A stretch of DNA of 64,000 bases. Origin: Aeromicrobium tamlense. Its GTDB lineage: Bacteria; Actinomycetota; Actinomycetes; Propionibacteriales; Nocardioidaceae. Positions 1 to 7,890 of the stretch are shown here, piece by piece; the first letter of the stretch is position 1; each line of letters opens with the position of its first letter. The notes under the pieces were generated by a model, which saw only the letters and a list, made by a program, of their open reading frames with translations, was not told the origin of the DNA and ran no database searches. The position numbers were made by a program, and so were the translations under genes. The DNA lies in NCBI RefSeq assembly GCF_013408555.1, contig NZ_JACBZN010000001.1, positions 1,302,001-1,366,000 of the forward strand. Reading direction: 5' to 3'.

Positions 1-1475
1 CCGCCGGTGCTGACCAGCGCCAGGCCGGCCGCGTCGGCGAGCGCCGCCGACTCGCGCGGGTCCGCGGCGTCGCGGCCGCGGACGGCGAGCAGCAGGGCGA
101 GTGCGCGCCGGACGTCCTCTCCCGGATCCGTCGCGCCGGAGAGCCGGGCGACCTCGCGGTCGAAGGCGGCCGGGTCGCGCTCGGCGAGCGCCAGCGCCGC
201 CCGGACGAGGACGACGTCCGGGTCCTCCAGCGCGGTGGGGATGGCGCGCAGCTCCTGGACCAGCGGGTGCGTGCCGTCCGCCAGCAGCAGCTGGCGCCAC
301 GCGTCGTGGTCGGTGACGAGCCCCGCGAGGTCGGTCCACGCCTCGATCGCTGCGTAGTGGCGCGCGGCCGGGGTGAGCATGCCCTCCCGGGCGTACCAGT
401 CGGCCGTCCGGCGCTGCAGGTCGAGCAGCGTGCCGGGCGCTCGGTACCCCAGCTCGGCGCGGAGCAGGTCGCGGAAGAAGGGGTGGAAGCGATAGTGCTC
501 GGCGTGACCCGGCACGCGCTCGATGAAGACGTTGACCCGTGCGAGGGAGGACAGGCCGCGGACCGCGCTGTGGCCGCCCAGCGCGAGGGCCAGACCGGGC
601 TCGACCGTGTCGGGCACGCTCATCGTCATCAGCAGGTCGAGGACCTCGGGCGAGTGCGCCGCGAGCACCTCCCCCATGAGGTATTCCGCGATGCTGCCGC
701 TCTCGCCCATCACGTCGCCCACGTCGGCGTCGGGGTCCTCGTGGTCGCCGAGGAACTTGCCGGCGAAGCGGGTGCCGGTGACCCAGCCGCGGGTGCGGGC
801 GTTGAGCAGGTGCACCGAGTCGGCGCGCAGCGGCACGCCCATGAGGTCGAGGACGGTACCGGCCTCCTCGTCGGTGAGCGCGAGGTCGGCCATCCGGACC
901 TCGGTCATCGACTCCTCGAGCCGGTAGCGGTAGAGCGGGAGCACCGGGTCGGCCCGGGTCAGCATCACCAGGCGCAGGCGGTGCCCCGTGTGGCGGAGCA
1001 GGAAGTCCAGGTCGTCGGCGACCACGGCCGAGCTGACGTCGAACCCGTCCATCACGATCGTGATGGCCTCGGGCTCGGACGCGATCGCGACGGCGAGCTC
1101 ACGGCGCACCCGCGAGTCCAGGGGCGCGTCCCCGGGCGGGAGCGGTCCCGCGGGAACGGCGATCCCGAGACGCTCGAGCGCCTCGACGAACGCGGGCCAC
1201 AGCACGTCGCCGGCGTCGAAGGTGATCCACTCCAGGCGCTCGGGCGCACGCGTGGTGGCCCAGTCGACGACGAGCGAGGTCTTGCCCGTCCCTGCGGGCG
1301 CGCTGACCAGCACGAGCGAGCAGCCGGGGTCGGCGTCGATCAGGTCGAGCAGTCGCGCGCGGCTGACGAACTGGCGGGGTCGGTCGGGGATTCCCGGCCA
1401 GCCGCCGGTGGCGGGGGCGGCCCGGTAGGACTCGTGATCTGCGGACGAGGGCTCGTCCTGCGAGCGTCGCACCAT
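1..1475 (-). CDS. MalT/LuxR-type STAND ATPase regulator, N-terminal part (C-terminus off the window edge)
   Basis: About 491 residues are visible and the frame is open to the window edge, so the C-terminal part, where a LuxR-type HTH would be expected, is missing. A P-loop APAGTGKTS lies near residues 59-67 and a Walker-B-like ITIVMDGFD near residue 130. These are followed by a helical region rich in leucine and arginine (LLRHTGHRLRLVMLTRADP, RFHPFFRDLLRAELG), the usual order in MalT/LAL STAND regulators. The start is ATG 1475 because GGGGAGGTGAGG sits just upstream. A TAGCGT -10-like box lies at 1498-1503 and a perfect palindrome just beyond it. The gene follows another regulator of the same type in the same direction. 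The family is large; the ligand is unknown. Confidence 0.8.
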   Translation of the reverse strand, partial: MVRRSQDEPSSADHESYRAAPATGGWPGIPDRPRQFVSRARLLDLIDADPGCSLVLVSAPAGTGKTSLVVDWATTRAPERLEWITFDAGDVLWPAFVEALERLGIAVPAGPLPPGDAPLDSRVRRELAVAIASEPEAITIVMDGFDVSSAVVADDLDFLLRHTGHRLRLVMLTRADPVLPLYRYRLEESMTEVRMADLALTDEEAGTVLDLMGVPLRADSVHLLNARTRGWVTGTRFAGKFLGDHEDPDADVGDVMGESGSIAEYLMGEVLAAHSPEVLDLLMTMSVPDTVEPGLALALGGHSAVRGLSSLARVNVFIERVPGHAEHYRFHPFFRDLLRAELGYRAPGTLLDLQRRTADWYAREGMLTPAARHYAAIEAWTDLAGLVTDHDAWRQLLLADGTHPLVQELRAIPTALEDPDVVLVRAALALAERDPAAFDREVARLSGATDPGEDVRRALALLLAVRGRDAADPRESAALADAAGLALVSTG

Positions 1476-1526
1476 AGCCCTCACCTCCCCTCCCAGCACG
1501 CTAATGAGCGGCCGCAGCCGCGCAGA

Positions 1527-1543
1527 TCACACGAATCGTGTGA
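1527..1543. promoter_or_regulatory. 17-bp perfect palindrome, operator candidate
   Basis: TCACACGA-A-TCGTGTGA is an 8+1+8 perfect inverted repeat in the 101-bp gap between the two STAND regulator genes. It ends about 23 bp upstream of the TAGCGT box (1498-1503) that would serve the gene starting at 1475, where an operator or activator site would sit. It has no T-run, so a terminator for the 1577-3688 gene is less likely. The binding protein is unknown. Confidence 0.5.
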
Positions 1544-1576
1544 AGGACCGTGTGCTCCCAGTGCCTCCGAAGGCGT

Positions 1577-3688
1577 CTACTGCCCCAGCAGCCCCAGCAC
1601 GGTGGCCCGCGCGACCGCCGCACCCCGGGTGCTCACCCCGAGCTTGCGGTAGATCGACGCGATCTCGGAGTTGGCGGTGTTGCGCGAGACGAACAGCCGC
1701 TCGCCGATCTGCGCGATCGTCAGGTGGGTCTGCAGGTACGGCAGGACACGGAGCTCCGCGGGGGTCAGTGGCGCGGTCACCCCGTCGTCGCGGTCGCCGC
1801 CGTCCAGCATGGCGACGAACTCGGCCAGCTCGGCGCCCAGGACGCCGAGGTCCGGACGCTCGCGGGCGAGGTCGTGCAGCTCGCGCAGCAGCTCGCGGGC
1901 ACCACCGTGGTCGCCCGTGGCCCAGAGCAGCTTCGCCACGGCGAGCCGGCCCTTCACCGCGAGCAGGGGCCGCGCGGACGTGCTGACGTGACGCGACTCC
2001 ATGGCCTCGCCCAGCTCGTGCAGGGCCGCCGCCCGGTCACCGACGCGCAGGTGCAGGCGTGCCGAGGCCGCCAGCGTCAGCACGGTCGCCGGGTGACCCG
2101 GCAGGCCGGACTCCTCGGTCGCGCGGACCGCCGCGCGCACGTGCTCGCCCCCGGCGCGCCAGTCGCCACGGTCCATCGCGATCCAGCCCAGCAGGGCGAG
2201 CGCGCCCACGGCGATGTAGTAGTGACCGGCCCGCGTCGCCTCGCGCGCCGCCTCCTCGAGGCACGGGAGGGCCTCGTCCACCTGCCCGAGCATCAGGTGG
2301 GCCTCGCCGCACAGGGCGATGGCTCGGACGCGACGGAAGCTCCACGGATCGACGTGCGTCAGGGCGTACCGCGCGTCGCGCAGCGCCCGGTCGGGACCGT
2401 CCGGTGCCATCGCGGAGCGGAGCAGGGCACGGTCGGCCTCCAGGGAGGAGGTCGGGTCCGCGGTCGACTCGAGGAAGGACAGCCAGCGCTGTGCCGTGCC
2501 GGGGTCCCCCGTCAACGCCGCCACCCACCCCTGCACGACGGCCAGCCGCGGGTGCGACGCCAGCTGCAGCTCGCCCAGCGTCGTCAGCCAGCGCTGGACC
2601 ACGGCGGACTCGCCCCGCTCCCACGCCGCCGGCGCCGCGGCGTCGACCAGGGCCGCGGTCCGCTCGTGCCGGGACGTGGAGAGAAGGTGCTCGATCGCGG
2701 CCTCCTGCTCGCCGCGCGCCTCGTGCCAGGTGGCGGCCCGCGTGTGCAGGCGCTCGACGTGCTCGGGGTCCTCGCGGCGCAGCTCGGCGAGGAGGAACTC
2801 GCGGAACAGGCGATGGTGGCGGTACCACGCGCGCCCGCGTCCGGTGGGCATCACGAAGCGGTTCGCGTCCTCCAGCTCGCGCAGGCGCGCGGTGGAGTCC
2901 GTGCGGTCGAGCACGGCGTCGCACAGCTCGCCGCCCAGCCGGTCGAGGATCGCCGTCCTGAGCAGGAACTCGCGCTGGTCGGCGTCCAGCGGACCCAGCA
3001 CCTCGGACGCGAAGTAGTCCGCCACGAACCGGTCGTCACCGGCGACGTCCAGCCCACCGTCCGGGGAGGCCTTCGCGACCGCGGCCGCCAGGGCGACGCC
3101 GGCTGCCCAGCCCTCGCAGTCGCGCGCGAGTCGGGCCGCAGCCTCGGGCTCCACGTCCAGCCCGGCACGCGCGAGGATCGCGCGGGCGATGGTGCCGTCG
3201 ACGGCGAGGTGACACTCGTCGAGCTCCAGCGCCTCGTGCTCGGCACGCAGCCGCGGCAGGTGTGGCTGAGCGCGCCGACTCGCGGTCACCAGCTGCGAGC
3301 CCGACGGGATGCGCGCGGCGATCAGCCGCACGACGTCGTGCGCCTCGTCCGAGCGCAGGACCTGCAGGTCGTCCACGAGCAGCACGAATGGTCGGGGGCG
3401 CGCGCTGATCGCGGCGACGAGTCCGCGCAGCGTGGGCCGCCGCGGAGCGGTGGTGCCGTCCGCGACGGCGAAGGCGTCGGCGAGCGTGGCGACCAGGGCG
3501 TCGGGATCGTCGTCGGAGGCTGCCAGGGACGCGACGACCACGGTGCGGTGGTCGAAGGTCGCCCAGCGGCGCAGCAGCGTGGTCTTGCCGTACCCCGCGG
3601 CGGCCGTGACGGCGACGACGCGGGACGGCGCGCACCGGGCCGCCGCGATGATCTCGCCGCGACCGACCCCCTCCGGCGCCCCGGTCAT
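1577..3688 (-). CDS. LuxR-family STAND (MalT/LAL-like) transcriptional regulator
   Basis: The protein has 703 residues. It opens with a P-loop AAAGYGKTT (residues 29-37) in an NTPase core with FVLLVDDLQVL as Walker B. A long TPR-like helical region follows, and a LuxR-type HTH ends the protein (about 641-703: LTPAELRVLPYLQTH, IAQIGERLFVSRNTANSEIA). This is the MalT architecture, though shorter than MalT itself (about 900). The ATG at 3688 overlaps the TGA of the upstream small gene (ATGA), so the two are translationally coupled. In this family ligand plus ATP drive multimerisation and activation of nearby promoters. I infer that it reads the GGRTGA boxes found from 4.2 to 18.7 kb, but nothing in the sequence proves this. 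Confidence 0.88.
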   Translation of the reverse strand: MTGAPEGVGRGEIIAAARCAPSRVVAVTAAAGYGKTTLLRRWATFDHRTVVVASLAASDDDPDALVATLADAFAVADGTTAPRRPTLRGLVAAISARPRPFVLLVDDLQVLRSDEAHDVVRLIAARIPSGSQLVTASRRAQPHLPRLRAEHEALELDECHLAVDGTIARAILARAGLDVEPEAAARLARDCEGWAAGVALAAAVAKASPDGGLDVAGDDRFVADYFASEVLGPLDADQREFLLRTAILDRLGGELCDAVLDRTDSTARLRELEDANRFVMPTGRGRAWYRHHRLFREFLLAELRREDPEHVERLHTRAATWHEARGEQEAAIEHLLSTSRHERTAALVDAAAPAAWERGESAVVQRWLTTLGELQLASHPRLAVVQGWVAALTGDPGTAQRWLSFLESTADPTSSLEADRALLRSAMAPDGPDRALRDARYALTHVDPWSFRRVRAIALCGEAHLMLGQVDEALPCLEEAAREATRAGHYYIAVGALALLGWIAMDRGDWRAGGEHVRAAVRATEESGLPGHPATVLTLAASARLHLRVGDRAAALHELGEAMESRHVSTSARPLLAVKGRLAVAKLLWATGDHGGARELLRELHDLARERPDLGVLGAELAEFVAMLDGGDRDDGVTAPLTPAELRVLPYLQTHLTIAQIGERLFVSRNTANSEIASIYRKLGVSTRGAAVARATVLGLLGQ

Positions 3689-3921
3689 GGACTGAGGGTA
3701 GCCACCGCGGGGTCGACGACGACGACGGATTCCAGTCGCAGTCCGAGCGCGTGGATCACGGCGACCAGCGCGTCGACGTCCGCGGCGGTCACCGCGACGA
3801 GCGTCGTGCACGTGCGGGTGCGCGCCACGAGCTCGGGCCCGAGCGCGTTCCGCAGGACGGGCCCCAGCCCGCTGTCGATCGTGAGCTCGTACTCCACGGT
3901 CGGCCCGCCACGTCCGGTCAC
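3685..3921 (-). CDS. small protein, paralogue of the upstream 83-aa protein; unknown function
   Basis: This 78-residue protein uses a GTG start at 3921 that overlaps the TGA of the preceding gene (GTGA). Its own TGA overlaps the regulator ATG, so all three genes are coupled. The pattern VEYELTIDSG, then RTCTTLVAVTAAD, then HALGLRLESVVVV suggests a short alpha/beta (ferredoxin-like) fold. It lines up by eye with the neighbouring 83-aa protein (FEVRIEG, RTSLRARIRDQ, RTYGLEVVEVRRI). No known family was recognised. Given its place just before a MalT-like regulator, a partner, inhibitor or ligand sensor for that regulator is possible. Confidence 0.7.
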   Translation of the reverse strand: MTGRGGPTVEYELTIDSGLGPVLRNALGPELVARTRTCTTLVAVTAADVDALVAVIHALGLRLESVVVVDPAVATLSP

Positions 3922-4169
3922 GGCTCCCCGGCCTCCGGCTCGTCGTCCGGTGTGACGATGCGGCGCACCTCGACGACCTCGAGGCCGTACGTGCGCAGCT
4001 GGGCCAGGAATCCGTGGAGCTCGGACTGGTCGCGGATGCGGGCGCGCAGCGAGGTGCGCAGCTCGCGGCCGACCACCTGGATGTCCGCGAGGTCCCCCAG
4101 GACCTCGTCGGGAACGGCGCCCTCGATCCTGACCTCGAACACCTGCTGGCGCGGGTGCTCCGTCGTCAT
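3918..4169 (-). CDS. small alpha/beta protein, first gene of the regulator operon; unknown function
   Basis: This 83-residue protein starts at ATG 4169, chosen because GGGAGGTGGGCC precedes it. In-frame sequence further upstream crosses the promoter and lacks a Shine-Dalgarno site. Residues 10-16 (VFEVRIE) and 60-70 (TYGLEVVEVRR) look like edge strands around two helices. It resembles the 78-aa product of the next gene, suggesting a tandem duplication. It heads a three-gene operon ending in a MalT-like regulator. A diverged copy of the regional GGRTGA box and a GAGACT -10-like hexamer lie upstream, so autoregulation is plausible. Confidence 0.72.
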   Translation of the reverse strand: MTTEHPRQQVFEVRIEGAVPDEVLGDLADIQVVGRELRTSLRARIRDQSELHGFLAQLRTYGLEVVEVRRIVTPDDEPEAGEP

Positions 4170-4203
4170 GGCCCACCTCCCGAGTGGTCGTCGTCCTGCG
4201 TGC

Positions 4204-4249
4204 AGTCTCGTCGGATCGGCACCGGCTCTCCTCGTCACGACGTGATGAG
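4204..4249 (-). promoter_or_regulatory. candidate promoter of the regulator operon with a diverged MalT-like box
   Basis: Read on the minus strand, 4249-4229 gives CTCATCACG, a spacer and GACGAGGA, a weaker match to TCRYCC-N5-GGRTGAGGC. After a 19-nt gap comes GAGACT (4209-4204), the same hexamer used at 18649 and the same spacing as two better copies. The box has C for T in the GATGAG core, so it is the least certain of the set. Confidence 0.4.
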
Positions 4250-4282
4250 TTCGCCTGCCGATCGTTCCGGCCGTGGGACGGC

Positions 4283-4331
4283 ACTTCGTCCCCGCAGGAT
4301 GAGGCCGCTCCCCCGGCCGCGCTCCTACCGT
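4283..4331 (+). promoter_or_regulatory. candidate promoter with inverted-repeat MalT-like box (copy A)
   Basis: The box at 4283-4305 contains TCGTCC and AGGATGAGGC as an inverted repeat. Exactly 20 nt later TACCGT (4326-4331) forms a -10-like element, placing the box around -37. It serves the DUF6325/SHOCT/channel genes, with a leader of roughly 45 nt before ATG 4384. Confidence 0.6.
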
Positions 4332-4383
4332 GATCGGGACACGCACGCCGCGCGTCGCCACCGTGAGGAAGGACGGCACCGCC

Positions 4384-4821
4384 ATGGACGAGGTCGAATG
4401 GGGACCGGTCGGCTACCTGATCGTGGAGTTCCCCGGTGCGAGGATGACCGGCGAGGGACTGCAGGAGCTGGTCGCGCTCACGGACAGCGGCACGATCCGC
4501 ATCCTGGACCTGGCCTTCGTGCTGAAGGAGGCCGACGGCTCCGTCAGCGCGCTGGAGATCAACGACCTCGACGGCGACGGCGCGTTCGACCTCACGGTCT
4601 TCGAGGGCGCGTCGTCGAACCTGCTGGGCGAGCACGACCTGCGGGAGGCCGGCGACGTGCTGACCGACGGCAGCGCCGCGGCGATCCTGCTCTTCGAGAA
4701 CCGCTGGGCCGCCCGCTTCGTCCATGCGCTGCGCCGCAACGGCGCGGAGCTGGTCGCGGCCGGCTTCATCCCCCTGGACGACATCGCCGAGGCGCTGGAC
4801 GCGACCGAGGCCGCGGGCTGA
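4384..4821 (+). CDS. DUF6325 family protein
   Basis: This 145-residue acidic protein has the pattern GPVGYLIVEFPG at the N-terminus and IRILDLAFVLKEADGSV in the middle, which I recognise as the DUF6325 (DUF1269-related) family of actinobacteria. No membrane segment is present. ATG 4384 is preceded by GAGGAAGGA about 10 nt upstream, and further in-frame upstream sequence runs through the promoter. It is followed 32 bp later by a SHOCT protein, a pairing often seen for this family. The biochemical role is unknown; stress association comes from genome context only. It carries the regional MalT-like box upstream. Confidence 0.8.
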   Translation: MDEVEWGPVGYLIVEFPGARMTGEGLQELVALTDSGTIRILDLAFVLKEADGSVSALEINDLDGDGAFDLTVFEGASSNLLGEHDLREAGDVLTDGSAAAILLFENRWAARFVHALRRNGAELVAAGFIPLDDIAEALDATEAAG

Positions 4822-4853
4822 GCCCGCCCACCACCCGAGCGAAGGAGCAGGAC

Positions 4854-5150
4854 ATGCCAGGACTACTGAGGGGCGTCGCACGCACCGCCGTCGTCGCCGG
4901 AACGGCCACGGCCGTCTCGAACCGCGTCTCGCGTCGCCAGGCCTCCCGCTGGGCGGCCGAGCAGCCGCAGTACCAGCAGGGCTACGACCAGCAGTACGAG
5001 CAGGCGCCGCCCCCGCCCCCGCCGCCCGCGGCCCCGCCGGCGGACGATCCGATCGCCCTGTTGAGCCAGCTCGGGCGCCTGCACGAGGCCGGAACGCTCA
5101 CCGACGAGGAGTTCGCCGCGCAGAAGGCGCGGATCCTCGCGCAGATGTGA
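4854..5150 (+). CDS. SHOCT domain-containing protein
   Basis: The protein has 98 residues. A short N-terminal segment (GVARTAVVAGTATAVSNRV) may associate with membrane. A Gln/Tyr-rich stretch and a run of seven prolines follow. The C-terminal SHOCT motif covers about residues 66-98 (IALLSQLGRLHEAGTLTDEE, AQKARIL). The SHOCT module is a short oligomerisation helix pair. ATG 4854 has GAAGGAGCAGG at the right distance. It is likely co-transcribed with the DUF6325 gene before it and the channel gene 3 bp after it. Confidence 0.85.
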   Translation: MPGLLRGVARTAVVAGTATAVSNRVSRRQASRWAAEQPQYQQGYDQQYEQAPPPPPPPAAPPADDPIALLSQLGRLHEAGTLTDEEFAAQKARILAQM

Positions 5151-5153
5151 GTC

Positions 5154-5696
5154 ATGACCCGTCCGAGGCCGGACCCGGCCCGCCGACAGGCGTGGGCGCT
5201 CGTCCGGCGGGCCGCCGTGCGCGTCGTGCTGTCGGTGACGGTGCTGCTCTGCGCCTACTTCCTGTTGCCGGCGCGTGACTCGGGATCCGACCTGCCCTGG
5301 TTCCTGCTCGCGCTGCTCGTGTTCAGCGGCGTCGTGGCCGTCCAGGTGCCGCTGATCGCGCGCTCGACGTTCCCGGTGATCCGGGCCGTCGAGGCGCTCG
5401 CGCTGGCGATCCCGGTGTTCCTGCTGATGTTCGCGCGCGCCTACCTCACGGTGTCCCTCGCGGACCCGGACGCCTTCAGCAGGCCGCTCACCCGGGTCGA
5501 CGCGCTCTACTTCACGGTCTCGACGTTCGTGACGGTGGGCTTCGGCGACATCACCGCCACGTCGCAGGGGATGCGCGTGGCCGTTACGGCGCAGATGATC
5601 CTGGACCTGGTCATCCTCGGCGCCGTCGTGAAGGTCTTCGCCTCGGCCGCTAGGCGTGGGCTGTCGGGGCGTGATCCCGGGACGCTGCCTGACTGA
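5154..5696 (+). CDS. two-pore-type potassium channel family protein
   Basis: The protein has 180 residues and four likely membrane segments (about 22-42, 48-66, 77-98 and 144-163). A pore loop between the last two carries the selectivity filter TVGFGD (127-132) in STFVTVGFGDITATSQG. That filter is the K+ channel hallmark. No RCK or cyclic-nucleotide domain follows, so gating is unclear. ATG 5154 is only 3 bp after the SHOCT gene stop and no strong Shine-Dalgarno is seen, suggesting reinitiation. The last 47 bp overlap the 3' end of the convergent gene 5650-6915. Confidence 0.85.
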   Translation: MTRPRPDPARRQAWALVRRAAVRVVLSVTVLLCAYFLLPARDSGSDLPWFLLALLVFSGVVAVQVPLIARSTFPVIRAVEALALAIPVFLLMFARAYLTVSLADPDAFSRPLTRVDALYFTVSTFVTVGFGDITATSQGMRVAVTAQMILDLVILGAVVKVFASAARRGLSGRDPGTLPD

Positions 5697-6915
5697 CGGC
5701 CCGGCCCGCACCCGCCAGCACCTGGAGCACGGCGAGCAGGACCAGCGCGAGGGCCAGCGACCACCACCAGCGCTCGGGCGAGATCTCGTTGCCCCAGGCC
5801 AGCACGACCACCGCCGCGCCGACGGCCACGACCCGCAGCCACGCGACGTTGTCCGTCACCCAGCGCCAGCCGAGGCCGAGCTGGCCGTGAACCACGCCGG
5901 CGCCGAACCGCTCGAGGGCACCGCCGATCGCCGTGCGCACCGCCGTGCCCGACCGGTTGGAGCCGGTGAACCAGCCGGCCACGACGAGCGCGAGGCCGAG
6001 CATCAGCACGACCTGCCGGCCGCGCTCGAGGTACGCCGACAGCGTCTCGTAGAAGACGGTGCTGGCCGGGCCGAAGGACGTCTCGGCGAGGGCGTTCGAG
6101 AAGAGCTGGCGGCCGACGCCGAGCGCGATCGCGAGCACGACGGCGTTCACGGCGATCGCGATCCCGACGGCCACCGTCATGCGGGGCCGGCGCCGCGCGA
6201 GCAGGACGGCGCCGAGGTAGAGCACCCCGACGACCGGCAGCGCCCAGCGGGCCACGGGGTCGCTGAAGGCGTAGATCGTGCGGATCTGCTGCACGCGCGG
6301 CGCCTCCATCAGGACGATCGTGCGATCGGTCTCGGGGATGGGAGCGTTCTCGACGAACGTCATCCCGCGGTCGACGAGCCGTGCCTTGACCTCGTCGATC
6401 ACCTCGCCGACGTCGAGCACGACGTCGTCGCCCTGGAGGCTCACCGCTCCCCCGCCGCGGCCCTCGAGGACCCGCTGGAACGCTTGCTGCGCGCGGACGT
6501 TGAGCCGGGTCCACAGGTCCGCGAACGCGTCGGAGGTCAGGAAGGCGCGGACCTGGCGGTCGATCGCGCCGTTGATGGCGGCCGACAGCGGCGCGGCGAG
6601 CAGCTCGAGGCGGGGTGCCTCGTCGCTCAGGCCCGCGAACGCCTGGTCGAGGAGGCCCTCGATGTCGACCTGCTGGGAGATCGCCGTGGTCACCCGGGTG
6701 GCGAGCACTTCCTGGATCTCGGGCGACTGCACCAGCGGGCCGACGGTCTCGACGTACCGCTCGCCGTCGTTCAGGGTGCGCTGGCCCCAGTAGGCGATCG
6801 CCGCCGGGGTGGTCAGGAGGGCGGCCAGCACGAGGCACACGACCGCGCCGGCCGCGCGGCCGCGGGAGGCGTTCGTGGTCGTGGCGGGCATGGGTGTGGT
6901 GGAGTCCTGGGTCAT
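5650..6915 (-). CDS. integral membrane protein with large extracytoplasmic domain, unknown function
   Basis: The protein has 421 residues. One N-terminal membrane segment (AAGAVVCLVLAALLTTPAAIAYW) leads into an external domain of roughly 190 residues rich in amphipathic helix (ATRVTTAISQQVDIEGLLDQ). Several further hydrophobic segments follow (ALPVVGVLYLGAVLLA, VGIAIAVNAVVLAIALGV, VVLMLGLALVVAGW, WWWSLALALVLLAVL). No named domain was recognised. ATG 6915 overlaps the TGA of the YihY gene and has GGAAGGAGCG upstream. It is the last gene of a four-gene membrane-protein operon, 9418 to 5650. Its 3' end overlaps the channel gene on the other strand. Confidence 0.7.
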   Translation of the reverse strand: MTQDSTTPMPATTTNASRGRAAGAVVCLVLAALLTTPAAIAYWGQRTLNDGERYVETVGPLVQSPEIQEVLATRVTTAISQQVDIEGLLDQAFAGLSDEAPRLELLAAPLSAAINGAIDRQVRAFLTSDAFADLWTRLNVRAQQAFQRVLEGRGGGAVSLQGDDVVLDVGEVIDEVKARLVDRGMTFVENAPIPETDRTIVLMEAPRVQQIRTIYAFSDPVARWALPVVGVLYLGAVLLARRRPRMTVAVGIAIAVNAVVLAIALGVGRQLFSNALAETSFGPASTVFYETLSAYLERGRQVVLMLGLALVVAGWFTGSNRSGTAVRTAIGGALERFGAGVVHGQLGLGWRWVTDNVAWLRVVAVGAAVVVLAWGNEISPERWWWSLALALVLLAVLQVLAGAGRAVSQAASRDHAPTAHA

Positions 6916-7883
6916 CGGACGCTCCTTCCGGTGTCGCGATTCTCGTCATCGGGACCGAGCCGGGCATCATGCTCCGGGGGTGAGCCGGGGTCGCCCCGCA
7001 GCCAGGCGCCGGCCCGTCCTTCGTCGCTCACCAGGACCTGCCCCAGCACCGCGGTGCCGATCAGGATGAAGGCCACCACGTAGAGCCAGGCGAGGTAGGT
7101 GAAGGCCATCCCGATCGGGCCGTAGCGCCCGGCGCTCACGTCGAGCGCCCACGGCAGCCACACCTCCGCGGCCGGGCGGACGATGGCCATGGCGATCCCG
7201 CAGGCGACCGCGCCGGGCAGCAACCACCGCGCCGCGATCCGCCCGGCGAGCAGGACCCACGGGACGAAGACGGCCACCGCGACGTCGGTGGCCATGGACA
7301 GCGCGGCCGGCCACAGCGAGCGGGGTGGGAGCGCGCTCGTGCGCTGGGTGAGGTTCTGGACCACGACGACCGCCATCATCAGCACGACCACCACCGCGAA
7401 CCAGCGCCAGGCCGACCTCAGGTCCACCCGCGGCCGGTCGACCTGCCAGACCACGGCGAACGCGCGACTCAGCGCGCGGGACAGGCTCGTCGCGGACACG
7501 AGGACGAACAGGACGCCCACGACGCCGAACGCCGCGGCGCCCTCGCCGCGGGTGGCCTCGTCGATGAGCTCGCTGGTCTCCCCCGATGCGCCGACGACCT
7601 CGGCGATCTGGTCCGAGCCGGCTCCGAGGAAGGTCACCGCGACGATGAGCAGCGGCAGGATCGAGGTGAAGAACTGCGCGGCGATCGTCATGGCGCGGTC
7701 GAAGATCTCGACGCGCACGGACGCGGCCGCCAGCCGCATCAGGGTGCGGCCGATCCACGTGGACAGCACCCACTGCACGCGCTCGCGCGCCCAGGGCGGC
7801 AGCCGCTCGACGGCCGTGTCGATCCGCTCGGTCGACTGACTGACCGGTGCGAACGGCTCGTCCCGGCTGCTGTCCTGGTCCAT
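6912..7883 (-). CDS. YihY/virulence factor BrkB family membrane protein
   Basis: The protein has 323 residues. The stretch RAMTIAAQFFTSILPLLIVAV near the N-terminus and GMAFTYLAWLYVVAFILIGT near the C-terminus are typical of YihY/BrkB proteins. About six membrane segments are visible. The conserved start of the family, helices after an amphipathic segment, is present. ATG 7883 follows the AI-2E gene stop by 7 bp, with TGAGGCCGCG as a Shine-Dalgarno. The molecular function of the family is not settled, and older RNase BN naming was wrong. Its neighbours suggest envelope or stress physiology. Confidence 0.87.
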   Translation of the reverse strand: MDQDSSRDEPFAPVSQSTERIDTAVERLPPWARERVQWVLSTWIGRTLMRLAAASVRVEIFDRAMTIAAQFFTSILPLLIVAVTFLGAGSDQIAEVVGASGETSELIDEATRGEGAAAFGVVGVLFVLVSATSLSRALSRAFAVVWQVDRPRVDLRSAWRWFAVVVVLMMAVVVVQNLTQRTSALPPRSLWPAALSMATDVAVAVFVPWVLLAGRIAARWLLPGAVACGIAMAIVRPAAEVWLPWALDVSAGRYGPIGMAFTYLAWLYVVAFILIGTAVLGQVLVSDEGRAGAWLRGDPGSPPEHDARLGPDDENRDTGRSVR

Positions 7884-7890
7884 CGCGGCC

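Noticed and set aside
1550..3955. Long plus-strand open frame (about 800 codons) opposite the STAND regulator
   Set aside because: It is antisense to a gene with clear Walker and HTH motifs; its protein is low-complexity Arg/Gly/Ala/Val without domains, as expected from GC-rich shadow frames.
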